A stretch of 64,000 nucleotides of DNA, taken from assembly GCF_020520425.1 (NCBI RefSeq), contig NC_079487.1, forward strand, positions 744,001-808,000. Direction: 5' to 3'. Made by a program: the position numbers and the translations under genes. The DNA is from Spinacia oleracea. Taxonomy: Eukaryota; Streptophyta; Magnoliopsida; Caryophyllales; Amaranthaceae. Below, piece by piece: positions 1-11,061 of the stretch. Under the pieces are notes generated by a model. It saw nothing but the letters and a program-made list of their open reading frames with translations, did no database searches and was not told the origin of the DNA. Position 1 is the first letter of the stretch. Each line of letters opens with the position of its first letter.

Positions 1-451
1 CAAATTATTCCAATTTTCAACAAATTAATCATAATTACAAATTAGATTGCATAATTAACAAGGCTAGGCATTCAAACTTGTTAAACATATACAGTAGGTC
101 AATCAAAAATTCAAGATTTATCAACAAGAATCGCAAATATTTAATTTATCATCTTAAATTTACGAAATTTTGCATTCGAATTTGAGAATTCTGGGTTCGG
201 CAGAAAAATACTATTTTTGTCAAAATTTTAGAATGCCTTTTACATGCGGAATTGACACAAAAATCACTCAATTTGGATGAGTAACGAAGAAACTGCCGAA
301 AAACGGCGTACGTATAATTAAATAAACGCAATTTGCAATTAATTAACAATTACGAAAATTAATCACCCCTTTTAATTCTTCCAAATTTGTAATATTTAAC
401 CATGTTCATGCAATTTAGATTATGAAAATAATAAGAGGCGCGTGATACCAC
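1..451 (-). mobile_element. Leader of a copia element that runs off the left edge
   Basis: This is the start of the internal region of a minus-strand Ty1-copia element whose 5' LTR is at 452-1832. A primer-binding site (TGGTATCA on the minus strand, 443-450) directly follows the LTR. Positions of about 200-451 are nearly identical to about 7318-7569, the leader of the neighbouring element. The similarity stops abruptly at about 200, where the other element has a GC-rich insert. The short ORF shared by both leaders (149-349) is leader sequence and not a convincing gene. Confidence 0.7.
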
Positions 452-807
452 TGTTAGGTTATGATACATATGACAATTCATAAATCATGCGGAAAAACCA
501 TAAAGCCAGGAAAACATATTATTTACACATAATCATTTAGCATAGTTTAGATGCATACTCTTTGTTGCGTGCCCTCCCTAGCTGCGCCCGAACCGACCAA
601 GAACAAGTCTTTAGGACTCCAAGTGTCGTCCCTCCATAGATAGTCCACAGCACGTCCGGATTCGCCTTAAGATTGACCAACTAGAATCGCCCTTAAGGTA
701 CTACTTATTTTCGGCTAAATGGGCAAGAGATATGGCTGATTTTTCTGCTTAAAAATCCTAGCTTTGAATACTTGAAAAGTTATGTATAAATAATGACCCT
801 AGGCCCT

Positions 808-815
808 TATTTATA
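808..815 (-). promoter_or_regulatory. TATA box of the copia LTR
   Basis: TATAAATA on the minus strand, inside the LTR. The same motif is conserved in the second LTR at about 7926-7934. It fixes U3 to its right and R/U5 to its left. Confidence 0.55.
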
Positions 816-1194
816 GAGGTATGGAAAAGGAATTGGAATCCTATTAGGATACTAATTTATTTAATTAGAATCCTGCTAGGACTCTATTTAAATAAACTTT
901 ATCTAATAGGTTTAGGATTTAATCTTTTATCGAATCCCGATAGCTTTAGGATTCGCACACGAGCATCGCACGAGCACCGTACACCCGCGCAGGCCTTGCG
1001 GCCTACGCTGAGCGCACAGCGCTCGGCCCATGCTACTGTCCGCGCGCGCCCATGGCTTCGGCTGGGCCTGGCTTGCGCTGGGCCTGGTCGAGGCTTTGGC
1101 GTGTGTTGGTGATGCGTGTGGCTTGCTGGGCGATGGCATGGCTTCGTGCTGGGCCTTCGTCTAGCGAGCCTCGTCCGATGCTAATTCGTACGAT

Positions 1195-1525
1195 ACGCTT
1201 TCGATTAAATTCCCGATTCCGGAATTTATTTCCGATACGAACAATATTTAATATTTCCGATTCCGGAATTAATTTCCGTTTCGAACAAATATTTAATATT
1301 TCCGTTTCCAGAATTATATTCCGATTCCGATAATATTTCCGATTCTGACAATATTTCCGTTTCCGGCAATATTTCCGATTCCGGCAATATTTCCATTTCC
1401 GATAATATTTTCCGATACGTACCATGTTTCCGTTTCCGGCAACATCTACGACTTGGATAATATTTATATTTCCGATACGATCCATATTTCCGTTTCCGGC
1501 AATATCATCGTTTCCGGAGTATTCA
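1195..1525. repeat. 18 bp TTTCCG/TTCCGG repeat array in LTR U3
   Basis: Degenerate tandem units of the form AATATTTCCG(A/T)TTCCGGC fill this stretch. They recur in the LTRs at about 8305-8635 and 10290-10600. The third LTR has one unit fewer, a slippage-type copy-number change. TTCCGGAA palindromes occur within the units. Confidence 0.8.
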
Positions 1526-1832
1526 TTTCTTGCCTGTGACGATCTCAGCTCCCACTGAAACCAAGATCCGTCGATTCCGAATATCCATAGATGGAGTATT
1601 TAATGCCATTAAATACTTGATCTGTTTACGTACTATTTGTGTGACCCTACAGGTTCAGTCAAGAGTAAGTTGTGGATTAATATCATTAATTCCACTTGAA
1701 CTGAAGCGGCCTCTAGCTCGGCATTCAGCTCACTTGATCTCACTGAATTATTAACTTGTTAATTAATACTGAACCGCATTTATTAGACTTCACATAGAAT
1801 GCATACTTGGACCAAGGGCATTATTTCCTTCA

Positions 1833-2406
1833 CTTTCCTGTAACCTTTTGCAACCAATCTAGCTTTGAAAACTTCAAGTTTCCCATCCTTGTCCTTTTTC
1901 AGTTTGAAAACCCATTTCCTTCCAATGGCTTGGTAGCCATCTGGCAAATCGACCAAATCCCATACGTGGTTTTCAGACATGGAGTCTAATTCAGATTGCA
2001 TGGCTTCTTGCCATTGCTTGGAGCTAGGGCTCGTCATAGCTTGTTTGTAAGTCGCAGGTTCATCACTTTCAAGTAATAGAACGTCATAGCTCTCGTTCGT
2101 CAAAATACCTAAGTACCTTTCCGGTTGAGATCTATATCTTTGCGATCTGCGCGGGGTAACATTTCTAGATTGACCATGATTCTCACCAGATTCTTCTAAA
2201 GATCTCTGAGTTTCATCCTGTATGTCATCTTGAGCATTCTCTAGAGTTTGTTGTTCGACTCGAATTTCTTCGAGGTCTACTTTTCTCCCACTTGTCATTT
2301 TGGAAATGTGATCTTTCTCCAAAAAGACACCATCTCGAGCAACAAACACCTTGTTCTCAGATGTATTGTAGAAGTAATACCCCTTTGTTTCCTTTGGATA
2401 GCCCAC
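1833..2406 (-). pseudogene. Copia pol fragment: end of integrase region and start of RT, cut by LTR insertion
   Basis: The frame encodes the integrase/RT linker (a GYPKETKGYYFYN-type motif) and the first part of a copia reverse transcriptase (KWVFKLKKDKDG, then FKARLVAKGY). It stops exactly where the LTR at 452-1832 begins, so the catalytic YVDD part, RNaseH, polypurine tract and 3' LTR are displaced beyond the left edge. It is the continuation of 2448-3914, separated from it by a one-base frameshift near 2447. It is non-functional as it stands. The domain order is that of Ty1-copia pol. Confidence 0.85.
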
Positions 2407-2447
2407 AAGGATACATTTGTCAGATTTTGGATGAAGTTTGTCTGAAA

Positions 2448-3914
2448 TTAATCGTTTGTTGATACTTCACATCCCCAAATCTTAAGAAAAGACACATTTG
2501 GAGGCTTTCCAAACCATAACTCATATGGAGTCTTTTCGACAGCTTTAGACGGAGCTCTATTTATAGTGAGTGCAGCTGTATTTAGTGCATGTCCCCAAAA
2601 TTCTAATGGAAGTTTGGCCTGACCCATCATTGACCTGACCATGTCTAGCAAGGTTCTGTTCCTCCGTTCCGACACACCGTTCCATTGTGGTGTTCCAGGA
2701 GGAGTCAATTCTGATAGAATTCCACATTCTTTCAGATGGTCATCAAATTCATAGCTCAGATATTCACCACCTCTATCAGACCGCAGTGCCTTAATCTTCT
2801 TGCCTAATTGATTCTCTACTTCACTCTGAAATTCCTTGAATTTGTCAAAGGATTCAGACTTATGCTTCATTAGGTAGACATAACCATATCTACTGAAGTC
2901 ATCAGTGAAAGTGATAAAGTAGCTGAAACCACCTCTAGCATTTGTACTCATTGGTCCACATACATCTGTATGGATTAAACCCAATAGTTCATTTGCTCTT
3001 TCTCCAACTTTAGAGAAAGGTTGCTTTGTCATTTTGCCAAGTAAACATGATTCGCATTTACCATATTCCTCTAAGTCAAATGGTTCTAGAATTCCTTCCT
3101 TTTGAAGTCTTTCTAAGCGTTTCAAGTTTATATGGCCTAATCGACAATGCCACAGATCGGTGAGATCTGAATCATTCTTTTTGGCCTTTTTGGTATTTAT
3201 GTTATATACTTGTTTGTCGTGATCTAATAAATAAAGTCCATTGACTAATCTAGCAGATCCATAAAACATCTCTTTAAAATAAAACGAACAACTATTGTCT
3301 TTTATTAAAAAGGAAAATCCCTTAGCATCTAAGCAAGAAACTGAAATGATGTTTTTAGTAAGACTTGGAACATGGAAACATTCTTCCAGTTCCAAAACTA
3401 GCCCGGAGGGCAACGACAAATAATAAGTTCCTACAGCTAATGCAGCAATCCGTGCTCCATTTCCCACTCTTAGGTCGACTTCACCCTTGCATAACTTTCT
3501 ACTTCTTCTTAGTCCCTGTGGATTGGAACATAAGTGTGAGCCACAACCTGTATCTAATACCCAAGAAGTTGAATTAGCAAGTATACAGTCTATAACGAAA
3601 ATACCTGAAGATGGAACGACTGTTCCGTTCTTCTGATCTTCCTTTAGCTTCAAGCAATCTCTCTTCCAATGCCCCTTCTTCTTGCAGTAGAAGCATTCGG
3701 ATTCAGAAGTGGGTTGACTGACCTTCCTCTTTACAGATTTGGCGCCAGTTTGCTTAGTTGGGTTGGCCTTGTTGCCACCTTTCTTAGCATTCCTCTTCTT
3801 TCCAGATTTCTTGAACTTGCCCCCACGCACCATAAGCACATCCTGCTTATCACTTTTGAGCGTCTTTTCAGCGGTCTTCAGCATACCGTGAAGCTCAGTG
3901 AGCGTTTTGTCCAA
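2448..3914 (-). pseudogene. Copia Gag C-terminus, protease and integrase
   Basis: This 488-codon frame contains, in order, a lysine-rich Gag tail, a CCHC zinc knuckle (CFYCKKKGHWKRDC), an aspartic protease with a DTG catalytic motif (WVLDTGCGSHL), the GAG-pre-integrase HHCC region (LWHCRLGHINLKRL) and an integrase core with the DD-E signature regions (HTDVCGPM, TFTDDFSRYGYV, DRGGEY). Protease before integrase, with RT last, is the Ty1-copia order. The frame is lost after the integrase (GCEVSTND then stop) by a frameshift, and Gag is out of frame at its start. The large LTR and the Gag N-terminus suggest an Angela/TAR/Tork-like lineage, with low confidence. Confidence 0.88.
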
Positions 3915-4486
3915 CTATTCATACTGTAGTTCAGTTTGAACTGATCATACCCGCTATGAAGAGAATGGAGGATGGTGTCTATAGCCATTTCCTGAGAAAA
4001 TTGCTGATCCAGCCGACTCATATTCTCAATGAGTCCAATCATTTTGAGAACATGTGGACTTACGGGCTCGCCTTTCTTAAGCTTGGTCTCAAGAATTTGC
4101 CTATGAGTCTCGAATCTTTCGACTCGAGCCAGATCTTGGAACATGTTCTTCAACTCACTGATGATTGTGAAAGCATCTGAGTTGATGAACGTTTTCTGCA
4201 GATCTGCACTCATGGTGGCGAGCATTAGACATTTCACATCCTTGTTGGCATCAATCCAACGATTGAGGGCTGCCTGAGTGACCCCGTCGCCTGCGGCTTC
4301 GGGCATCGCCTCTTCTAGGACATACTCCTTTTCTTCCAGCATAAGAACTATTTGCAAGTTCCTTTGCCAGTCAAGGAAGTTTTTCCCGTTCAACTTCTCC
4401 TTTTCGAGAATTGATCGAATGTTGAATGAATTGTTGTTTGCCATATTAAAACTACAATTGAAAAGAATAAACAAATAAATAACCAT
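3878..4486 (-). pseudogene. Copia Gag N-terminal domain, inner copy
   Basis: This encodes the copia Gag (UBN2-type) domain, recognisable by KLNGKNFLDWQRNLQIVL near the start and a helical body that includes LMLATMSADLQK. The frame ends in an out-of-frame tail because one T is missing shortly before the next ORF, which begins within the following codons at 3914. Except for that shift, Gag would run on into the zinc-knuckle ORF at 2448-3914. It duplicates 4633-5241 and is the copy adjacent to pol. Confidence 0.85.
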
Positions 4487-4632
4487 TCACAGTTTCTCTT
4501 AATAAACTTAAATTCTAGCATACATGCATAATTCAATGTTCATTAAGCATTTTATTCAAGTTATGTGTTCCGGCAGGTGTGAATAAAATGATTCCAAGAT
4601 CCTAAAATCATTGAGCGTCTTTTCAGCGGTCT

Positions 4633-5241
4633 TCAGCATACCGTGAAGCTCAGTGAGCGTTTTGTCCAACTATTCATACTGTAGTTCAGTTTGAACTGAT
4701 CATACCCGCTATGAAGAGAATGGAGGATGGTGTCTATAGCCATTTCCTGAGAAAATTGCTGATCCAGCCGACTCATATTCTCAATGAGTCCAATCATTTT
4801 GAGAACATGTGGACTTACGGGCTCGCCTTTCTTAAGCTTGGTGTCAAGAATTTGCCTATGAGTCTCGAATCTTTCGACTCGAGCCAGATCTTGGAACATG
4901 TTCTTCAACTCACTGATGATTGTGAAAGCATCTGAGTTGATGAACGTTTTCTGCAGATCTGCACTCATGGTGGCGAGCATTAGACATTTCACATCCTTGT
5001 TGGCATCAATCCAACGATTGAGGGCTGCCTGAGCGACCCCGTCGCCTGCGGCTTCGGGCATCGCCTCTTCTAGGACATACTCCTTTTCTTCCTGCATAAG
5101 AACTATTTGCAAGTTCCTTTGCCAGTCAAGGAAGTTTTTCCCGTTCAACTTCTCCTTTTCGAGAATTGATCGAATGTTGAATGAATTGTTGTTTCCCATA
5201 TTAAAACTACAATTGAAAATAATAAACAAATAAATAACCAT
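4633..5241 (-). pseudogene. Copia Gag N-terminal domain, outer duplicate copy
   Basis: This is a second copy of the Gag N-terminal domain with a few substitutions relative to 3878-4486 (for example MGNNN for MANNN, and LMQEE for LMLEE). It ends in the same shifted tail, and after it the leader of the second copy starts instead of pol. A transcript from the LTR would meet this start codon first, so the copy could at most make a short Gag fragment. Confidence 0.85.
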
Positions 5242-5365
5242 TCACAGTTTCTCTTAATAAACTTAAATTCTAGCATACATGCATAATTTAATGTTCATTA
5301 AGCATTTTATTCAAGTTATGTGTTCCGGCAGGTGTGAATAAAATGATTTCAAGACCCTAAAAACC

Positions 5366-6640
5366 ATTTAAGAATTAAGCACATTATGTATTTTGACTCA
5401 ATTCTAAAATCTTTTAGGTAAGCAAAAGCCTTTTGCTAATAGTCTAGAAACTACTCTTGGTTGATAGGTACGTCTAAGAACTTATTAGGTAAACCTATCG
5501 AATTTGCCACGACATAAAAGGACTCCTTACTTATTTCGTTGAGTTTCACCAAAACTAACATGTACTCACAATTGTTTGTGTACCTTACCCCTTTAGAATC
5601 AATAAGTAACACCTCGTTATGGCGGAAAACTATTACTAAGATTGATGTAAAGGATATCCAAGCAAGTGTATATTTTGGCATGGCACCTTTTAACTCAATT
5701 TTTAAGTTTGGAACTTAAGGCTCTTACTATGTTGGTTAGATTCTAAGTGAACTAAAATCCTTAATCATGCAACATAATCAAGCTTTTGATCTCATGCATT
5801 TTAAGACATATTTAAAAGCAATAAGTAACTTAAAACATGCATAAGATAAATGTGATCTAGTATGGCCCGACTTCATCTTGAAGCTTTAACTTCAAAGTCC
5901 GTCTTGAAAATCTCCGTGGGAGGCACCATTTTCTTCAAATAGAATAAGCTATAATTAAAACTAATTACAACTATTTGATGGTACGCAGACCATATTTGAA
6001 TTGAAAAACAACTTTGGTACTTTAGACCAATTACATTCAAATTAATGGTACGCAGACCATATTTTCTATCCTATTTGGGCCATACTAGTCACTTCATAAC
6101 CTGCAAAACAGTACATATACAATATATACCATTCACCCATTCATTATCATGAATGGCCCACATAGCTGGTTAGTAAAACACATTATGCATCACATAAACA
6201 TTTGCAGCAATTAATCAAGGGCACCAATAATTTACAAATTATTCAGTCCTTATTAATTCTAATCAAGTTGTTTTAACCTTAAGGATTTGTAGACCTAATC
6301 AAGAGTTTATGACTAAAAAGGGCTCCCACTTAAACCAATAAATTCATATGCTTTACTAATTTTAAACATAAAAATGTATTTGTAGTCTAACCGGAAACAT
6401 ATAAATTTAATTAAAATTTAAAGCTCATATAAATTTATAATTGAATCCAAAAGTTTAATTTAATTTCAGTCGCATTTAAATTAATTCATGATTTTAATTT
6501 TAGTAAAATAATTAGAATAAATAAAATTTATTATAATTACAATATTCAAAATTAAAATCCAAGAAAATAATTTAAATTATCAATTTTAAAATTAATTAAA
6601 ATTACGTAAACTGAAAATTTCAAATTAAAATTTCAAAACG
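5366..6640 (-). mobile_element. Copia 5' leader, AT-rich part
   Basis: This is noncoding leader between the Gag start and the GC-rich insert. It is AT-rich and holds a short direct repeat, ATGGTACGCAGACCATATTT, near 5980 and 6043. I see no convincing gene. Confidence 0.6.
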
Positions 6641-7312
6641 ATCTAATCGCAACGCAACAATCCCACGCATCGCACGCCCATGGGCCACACGCACATAGCC
6701 ATCGCTGGCCATGTGCGCGCAGCCCATGCGCTGCGTCGCATCGCTGCTGCTCATCATCGCAAGGCATCACGCGAGCTGGTGCTCGCTGCGCGCGCCAGCG
6801 CTCGACGCAACGAGAATGCTGCCGCAGCCCATCGCTGGTCGCAGCGCTCGTCGCACGTCGCAACAAGCAATCGCACGCCATAGCTGGGCGCAGCGCTCGT
6901 CGCACGTCGCAACAAGCACTCGCACGCCATCGCTGGGCGCAGTGCTCGTCGCACGTCGCAACAAGCACTCGCACGCCATCGCTGGGCGCAGCGCTCGTCG
7001 CACGCACAATAGCGCTCGCTGCGCGCGAGCGATCGATGCTTGGCGCAGCGCTCGTGGCACGCGAGCTTGCGCTCGCTGCGCGCGAGGCAGTGCGCGCTGT
7101 GGCGCAGCTCGCTTGCTGCCCACACGCGACTGCTCGTGCCTTGCTCTCGCCCTCGCCCATTCGCCCATTGCACACAGCCCACGACACAAGGCAGGGCTGC
7201 TGCCTTGTGCTCGTGCACCATGGCCTTGCTCATTGCTTTCGTGCCGCATGGGCGACGAGCTCCCTTGCTCGTCGTCACATGCCCGCACCATACAACACCC
7301 CTTAAGGGTAAC
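6640..7312. repeat. GC-rich block with a 49 bp minisatellite in the copia leader
   Basis: Base composition switches abruptly from AT-rich to GC-rich and back. A unit of about 49 bp (GCAGCGCTCGTCGCACG followed by TCGCAACAAGCAC and so on) repeats a little over three times at about 6840-7003. Around it lie degenerate GCTCGCTGCGCGCGAGC-like inverted motifs. The block is absent at the corresponding point of the sister leader (1-451), so it is an insertion or an expansion. Overlapping ORFs occur on both strands because the GC-rich block has few stop codons. None looks like a real protein. Confidence 0.8.
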
Positions 7313-7560
7313 ACACGCAGAAAAATACTAGTTTTTGTCAAAATTTTAGAATGCCTTTTACATGCGGAATTGACACAAAAATCACTCGATTTGGATGAGT
7401 AACGAAGAAACTTCCGAAAAACGGCGTACGTATAATTAAATAAACGCAATTTGCAATTAATTAACAATTACGAAAATTAATCACCCTTTTTAATTCTTGC
7501 AAATTTGTAATATTTAACCATGTTCATGCAATTTAGATTATGAAAATAATAAGAGGCGTG

Positions 7561-7568
7561 TGATACCA
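7561..7568 (-). other. Copia primer-binding site
   Basis: TGGTATCA on the minus strand, one base inside the LTR end. It matches the initiator-Met tRNA type of primer site used by many plant copia elements. Confidence 0.7.
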
Positions 7569-7569
7569 C

Positions 7570-8943
7570 TGTTAGGTTATGATACATATGACAATTCATA
7601 AATCATGCGGAAAAACCATAAAGCCAGGAAAGCATATTATTTACACATAATCATTTAGCATAGTTTAGATGCATACTCTTTGTTGCGTGCCTTCCCTAGC
7701 TGCGCCCGAACCGAACAAAGAACAAGTCTTTAGGACTCCAAGTGTCGTCCCTCCGTAGATAGTCCACAGCACGTCCGGATCCGCCTTAAGCTTGACCAAC
7801 TAGGATCGCCCTTAAGGTACTTAGAATTTTCGGCACATATAGGCAATTGTATGACTGAATTTTTGCTCTCAAAAATCACTTTGAATACTTGAATACTCGA
7901 TATAAATTGTGAGCATTGATCACCTATTTATAGGGCATGGGTATCGGATATTAGAATCCTACTAGGAAACGATTTAGTGAATCTGAATTAATCTAAAATT
8001 CAATCACTTAATTTATCTAGTAGACTTAGGAAATCAATCTTATACGAATCCTAACCGATCAAGGTTTCGTACGCAAGCACAAACACACACGCAGGGGCAG
8101 CAGCCCACGAGGGGCGCCATGCGCGCGCGCGCGCTGAGCCCAGGCCCAGCAAGTGCTCGCAGCCCACGAGGGGCGCGCGCCTGCTGGCCTTGCTCTCGCG
8201 TTTGGGCTTTGCTTGCTTTGGTCGCGCGCGGGCTTTGCTAGGCGTTGGGCCTAGCTTCGTGCTAGGCCTTGCGTCTAGCAAGCTCGTCCGATGTTTATTC
8301 GTACGATACGCTTCCGATTAATTTCCCGGTTCCGGAATTCATTTCCGATACGAACAATATTTAATATTTCCGATTCCGGAATCAATTTCCGTTTCGAACA
8401 AATATTTAATATTTCCGTTTCCGGAATTATTTTCCGATTCCGATAATATTTCCGATTCTGACAATATTTCCGTTTCCGGCAATATTTCCGATTCCGGCAA
8501 TATTTCCATTTTCGATAATATTTTCCGATACGTACCATGTTTTCGTTTCCGGCAACATCTACGACTTGGATAATATTTATATTTCCGATACGATCCATAT
8601 TTCCGTTTCCGGCAATATCATCGTTTCCGGAGTATTCATTTCTTGCCTGTGACGATCTCAGCTCCCACTGAAACCAAGATCCGTCGATTCCGAATATCCA
8701 TAGATGGAGTATTTAATGCCATTAAATACTTAATCCGTTTACGTACTATTTGTGTGACCCTACGGGTTCAGTCAAGAGTAAGCTGTGGATTAATATCATT
8801 AATTCCACTTGAACTGAAGCGGCCTCTAGCTAGGCATTCAGCTCACTTGATCTCACTGAATTATTAACTTGTTAATTAATACTGAACCGCATTTATTAGA
8901 CTTGACATTGAATGCATACTTGGACCAAGGGCATTATTTCCTT
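7570..8943 (-). repeat. Copia 5' LTR (element truncated at 1833)
   Basis: Homologous to 452-1832 over its length, but with a different GC-rich block (about 8090-8275). The outer end reads ...TTTCCTT and lacks the final CA seen in the other two copies, so the terminus has been eroded or cut. A TATA box on the minus strand lies at about 7926-7934. The U3 repeat array is at about 8305-8635. Confidence 0.85.
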
Positions 8944-9779
8944 AAGATAGTACCTGGTGTGCATAAATAGTATCATAGACCAAAGTCCAACATACACCAG
9001 TCACATACAATGGAACGACTATATAAGGGTCTTTATAGTAAACAAAAGGCATTAGATACAAATTAAGGATCAAGAGGCAATCAACTCAATTGTAGCTAAC
9101 ACTAAGCATATGTAGTGCATACTACTCTGTCAACGTCTTCAGCTTATTAGGTCCCTTAAATCTAAAACACTTTAGCTATTCAGTCAGGACAGAATATCAA
9201 GTTGAAAAGAACAAATATCTCAATAGCCCTCAAAAATGAAAAAAGTAACACAAATTAGGGATATAATCACACATTTCTACTCAACGTAGACAAATCTAAA
9301 ACCAATTTAAAGTTAACTCAGAATTACTCAAATCTAAACCAATTATATGAAATGAAAGAAAATCAAACAATATAATTCAACTGCAAAGAAATACCTAAAC
9401 CCTATAAATTCAGATTTCGTAAAAATAGAATGAAAATTGAAAAATTAAACAATAAACAATAAACGAAATCTTAAACAAACATAATATGTTACCTTTCACG
9501 AGACCTATAAGGTATAAGATGTGAAACCCATTGATATGACGAACAAGATCTACAAATTTAGAGAATGAAATTTTTTTTAAAAAAATGGAAAGGTGAGACA
9601 ACGAATTACAACACCAAGAGAAACAGATGCGGAAAATACGTGAAAGAGCTTACAATTCCGATGAGAAGAGAATAGATCTGAGATATTTGAGCAGGAGATA
9701 GAGAGGCGGTGAGTGATATTCAACAGGGAGGTTTTTCTTTTCCAAACAAAGTGAAGCTGGGGCAACTTGTAGCTAATTA
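8944..9779. other. Unassigned spacer between LTR and CACTA terminus
   Basis: AT-rich sequence without a convincing ORF or a recognised domain. It may be internal sequence of the CACTA-type element that ends at 9944, but no second terminus was found. Confidence 0.4.
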
Positions 9780-9944
9780 GCCAACATCACGTGGATTGCA
9801 CGTGTACTCACGACGCCAAAATATGTCGAGATAATCCTGGACGATAGAAAGCGTCGTCATATAGCGGAAAATAATTTTCCCCCCAACGCTCATAGGCTAG
9901 TGTCGAGGTCCTAGCGTCTAGAAACCAAGGTTTTTGTAGTAGTG
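9780..9944 (-). mobile_element. CACTA (EnSpm)-type terminus
   Basis: Read on the minus strand from 9944, this begins CACTACTACAAAAACC, the typical terminal inverted repeat of plant CACTA transposons. Subterminal GACGCT/GTCGAG-like short motifs follow on both strands (GACGCTAGGACC, GACGACGCTTTC, GGCGTCGTGAG). The opposite terminus is not in the expected place at 8944, so this is one end of a truncated or rearranged element. It directly abuts the truncated LTR at 9945. Confidence 0.7.
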
Positions 9945-10911
9945 GAATTAATTAAACTAGAATCCTATAAGAACTCTAATTAATTAATTTATCCTTTTAG
10001 GATTAGGAATTTAATCATATACCAAATCCTAATAGCTTTAGGAATCGTGCATGAACACAAACACACACACGCATGGCAGCCCACGAGGGGCGCCTATGCG
10101 CGCGCGCGCTCAGCCCACGCCACGAGGCCCGCAACGCAGCCATGGCCTTGGCGCGCGCTGGGCCTGCCTTGCGGTGGGCCTGGGCACTGCCTTGGCTTGG
10201 CGTGTGGCGCGCGTTTGGCTTGCTGGGCGATGGCCCGGCTTCGTGCTAAGCCTTCGTCCGGCAGGCCTCGTCCGATTCTTATTCGTACGATACGCTTCCG
10301 ATTAAATTCCCGGTTCCGGAAATCATTTCCGATACGAACAATATTTAATATTTCCGATTCCGGAATTAATTTCCGTTTCGAACAAATATTTAATATTTCC
10401 GTTTCCGGAATTATTTTTCGATTCCGATAATATTTCCGATTCTGACAATATTTCCGATTCCGGCAATATTTCCATTTCCGTTAATATTTTCCGATACGTA
10501 CCATGTTTCCGTTTCCGGCAACATCTACGACTTGGATAATATTTATATTTCCGATACGATCCATATTTCCGTTTCCGACAATATCATCGTTTCCGGAGTA
10601 TTCATTTCTTGCTTGTGACGATCTCAGCTCCCACTGAAACCAAGATCCGTCGATTCCGAATATCCATAGATGGATTATTTAATGCCATTAAACACTTGAT
10701 CCGTTTACGTACTATTTGTGTGACCCTACGGGTTCAGTCAAGAGTAAGCTGTGGATTAATATAATTAATTCCACTTGAACTGAAGCGGCCTCTAGTCAGG
10801 CATTCAGCTCACTTGATCTCACTGAATTATTAACTTGTTAATTAATACTGAACCGCATTTATGAGACTTAACATTGAATGCAGACTTGGAGCAAGGGCAC
10901 TATTTCCTTCA
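9945..10911 (-). repeat. Truncated third copia LTR
   Basis: Homologous to the inner part through to the end of the LTRs at 452-1832 and 7570-8943, ending with the intact TTTCCTTCA terminus. The R/U5 side is missing and is replaced by the CACTA terminus. There is no PBS and no internal region, so this is a remnant. Confidence 0.85.
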
Positions 10912-10938
10912 TCAAGTTGTTCAAAAGATTTGTTTTAA

Positions 10939-11061
10939 ATTTGGGCATGTTTATTGGAACTTTAGGCACCACAAACTATTGCATATAATAGAATCAATAC
11001 ATTTGGGCATGTTCGTTGGAATTTTAGGCACCACAATCCGTTGCATAAGGAACCAATAATA
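10939..11061. repeat. Two-copy 61 bp tandem repeat
   Basis: Two adjacent units, each starting ATTTGGGCATGTT and containing TTTAGGCACCACAA. The rest of 10912-11534 is AT-rich and shows nothing else. Confidence 0.7.

Larger units (their letters stand above)
452..1832 (-). repeat. Copia 5' LTR (sister element, 1.38 kb)
   Basis: The LTR reads TGAAGGAAAT...CCTAACA on the minus strand and has TG/CA ends. It is followed by a PBS, so it is a 5' LTR and not the 3' LTR of the element on its right. On its other side it joins, at base precision, the RT coding frame of the right-hand element, as expected for a new insertion. A minus-strand TATA box (TATAAATA) lies at 808-815. Upstream of it in U3 are a GC-rich block (about 950-1180) and an array of about 18 bp TTTCCG/TTCCGG units (about 1195-1520). 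Confidence 0.8.
3856..5365 (-). repeat. Tandem duplication of the copia gag region (2 x 755 bp)
   Basis: Bases 3856-4610 and 4611-5365 are nearly identical direct repeats with an offset of 755 bp. The unit spans part of the 5' leader, the Gag start codon and the Gag N-terminal domain. The copies differ at a few positions only. Both carry the same one-base loss that throws Gag out of frame. Confidence 0.92.

Noticed and set aside
149..349. ORF conserved between two copia leaders (149-349 and 7467 downward)
   Set aside because: Conservation is at DNA level because the leaders are recent copies. One version runs into unrelated GC-rich sequence.
6633..7467. Several long overlapping ORFs on both strands of the GC-rich copia leader
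   Set aside because: They follow from few stop codons in a GC-rich minisatellite. Composition is R/A/C/S-rich, with no domain, and frames overlap on both strands.
452..7569. Interpretation of LTR1-internal-LTR2 as one complete copia element
   Set aside because: The PBS on the far side of 452-1832 and the abrupt cut of RT fit a nested sister element better than a 3' LTR.
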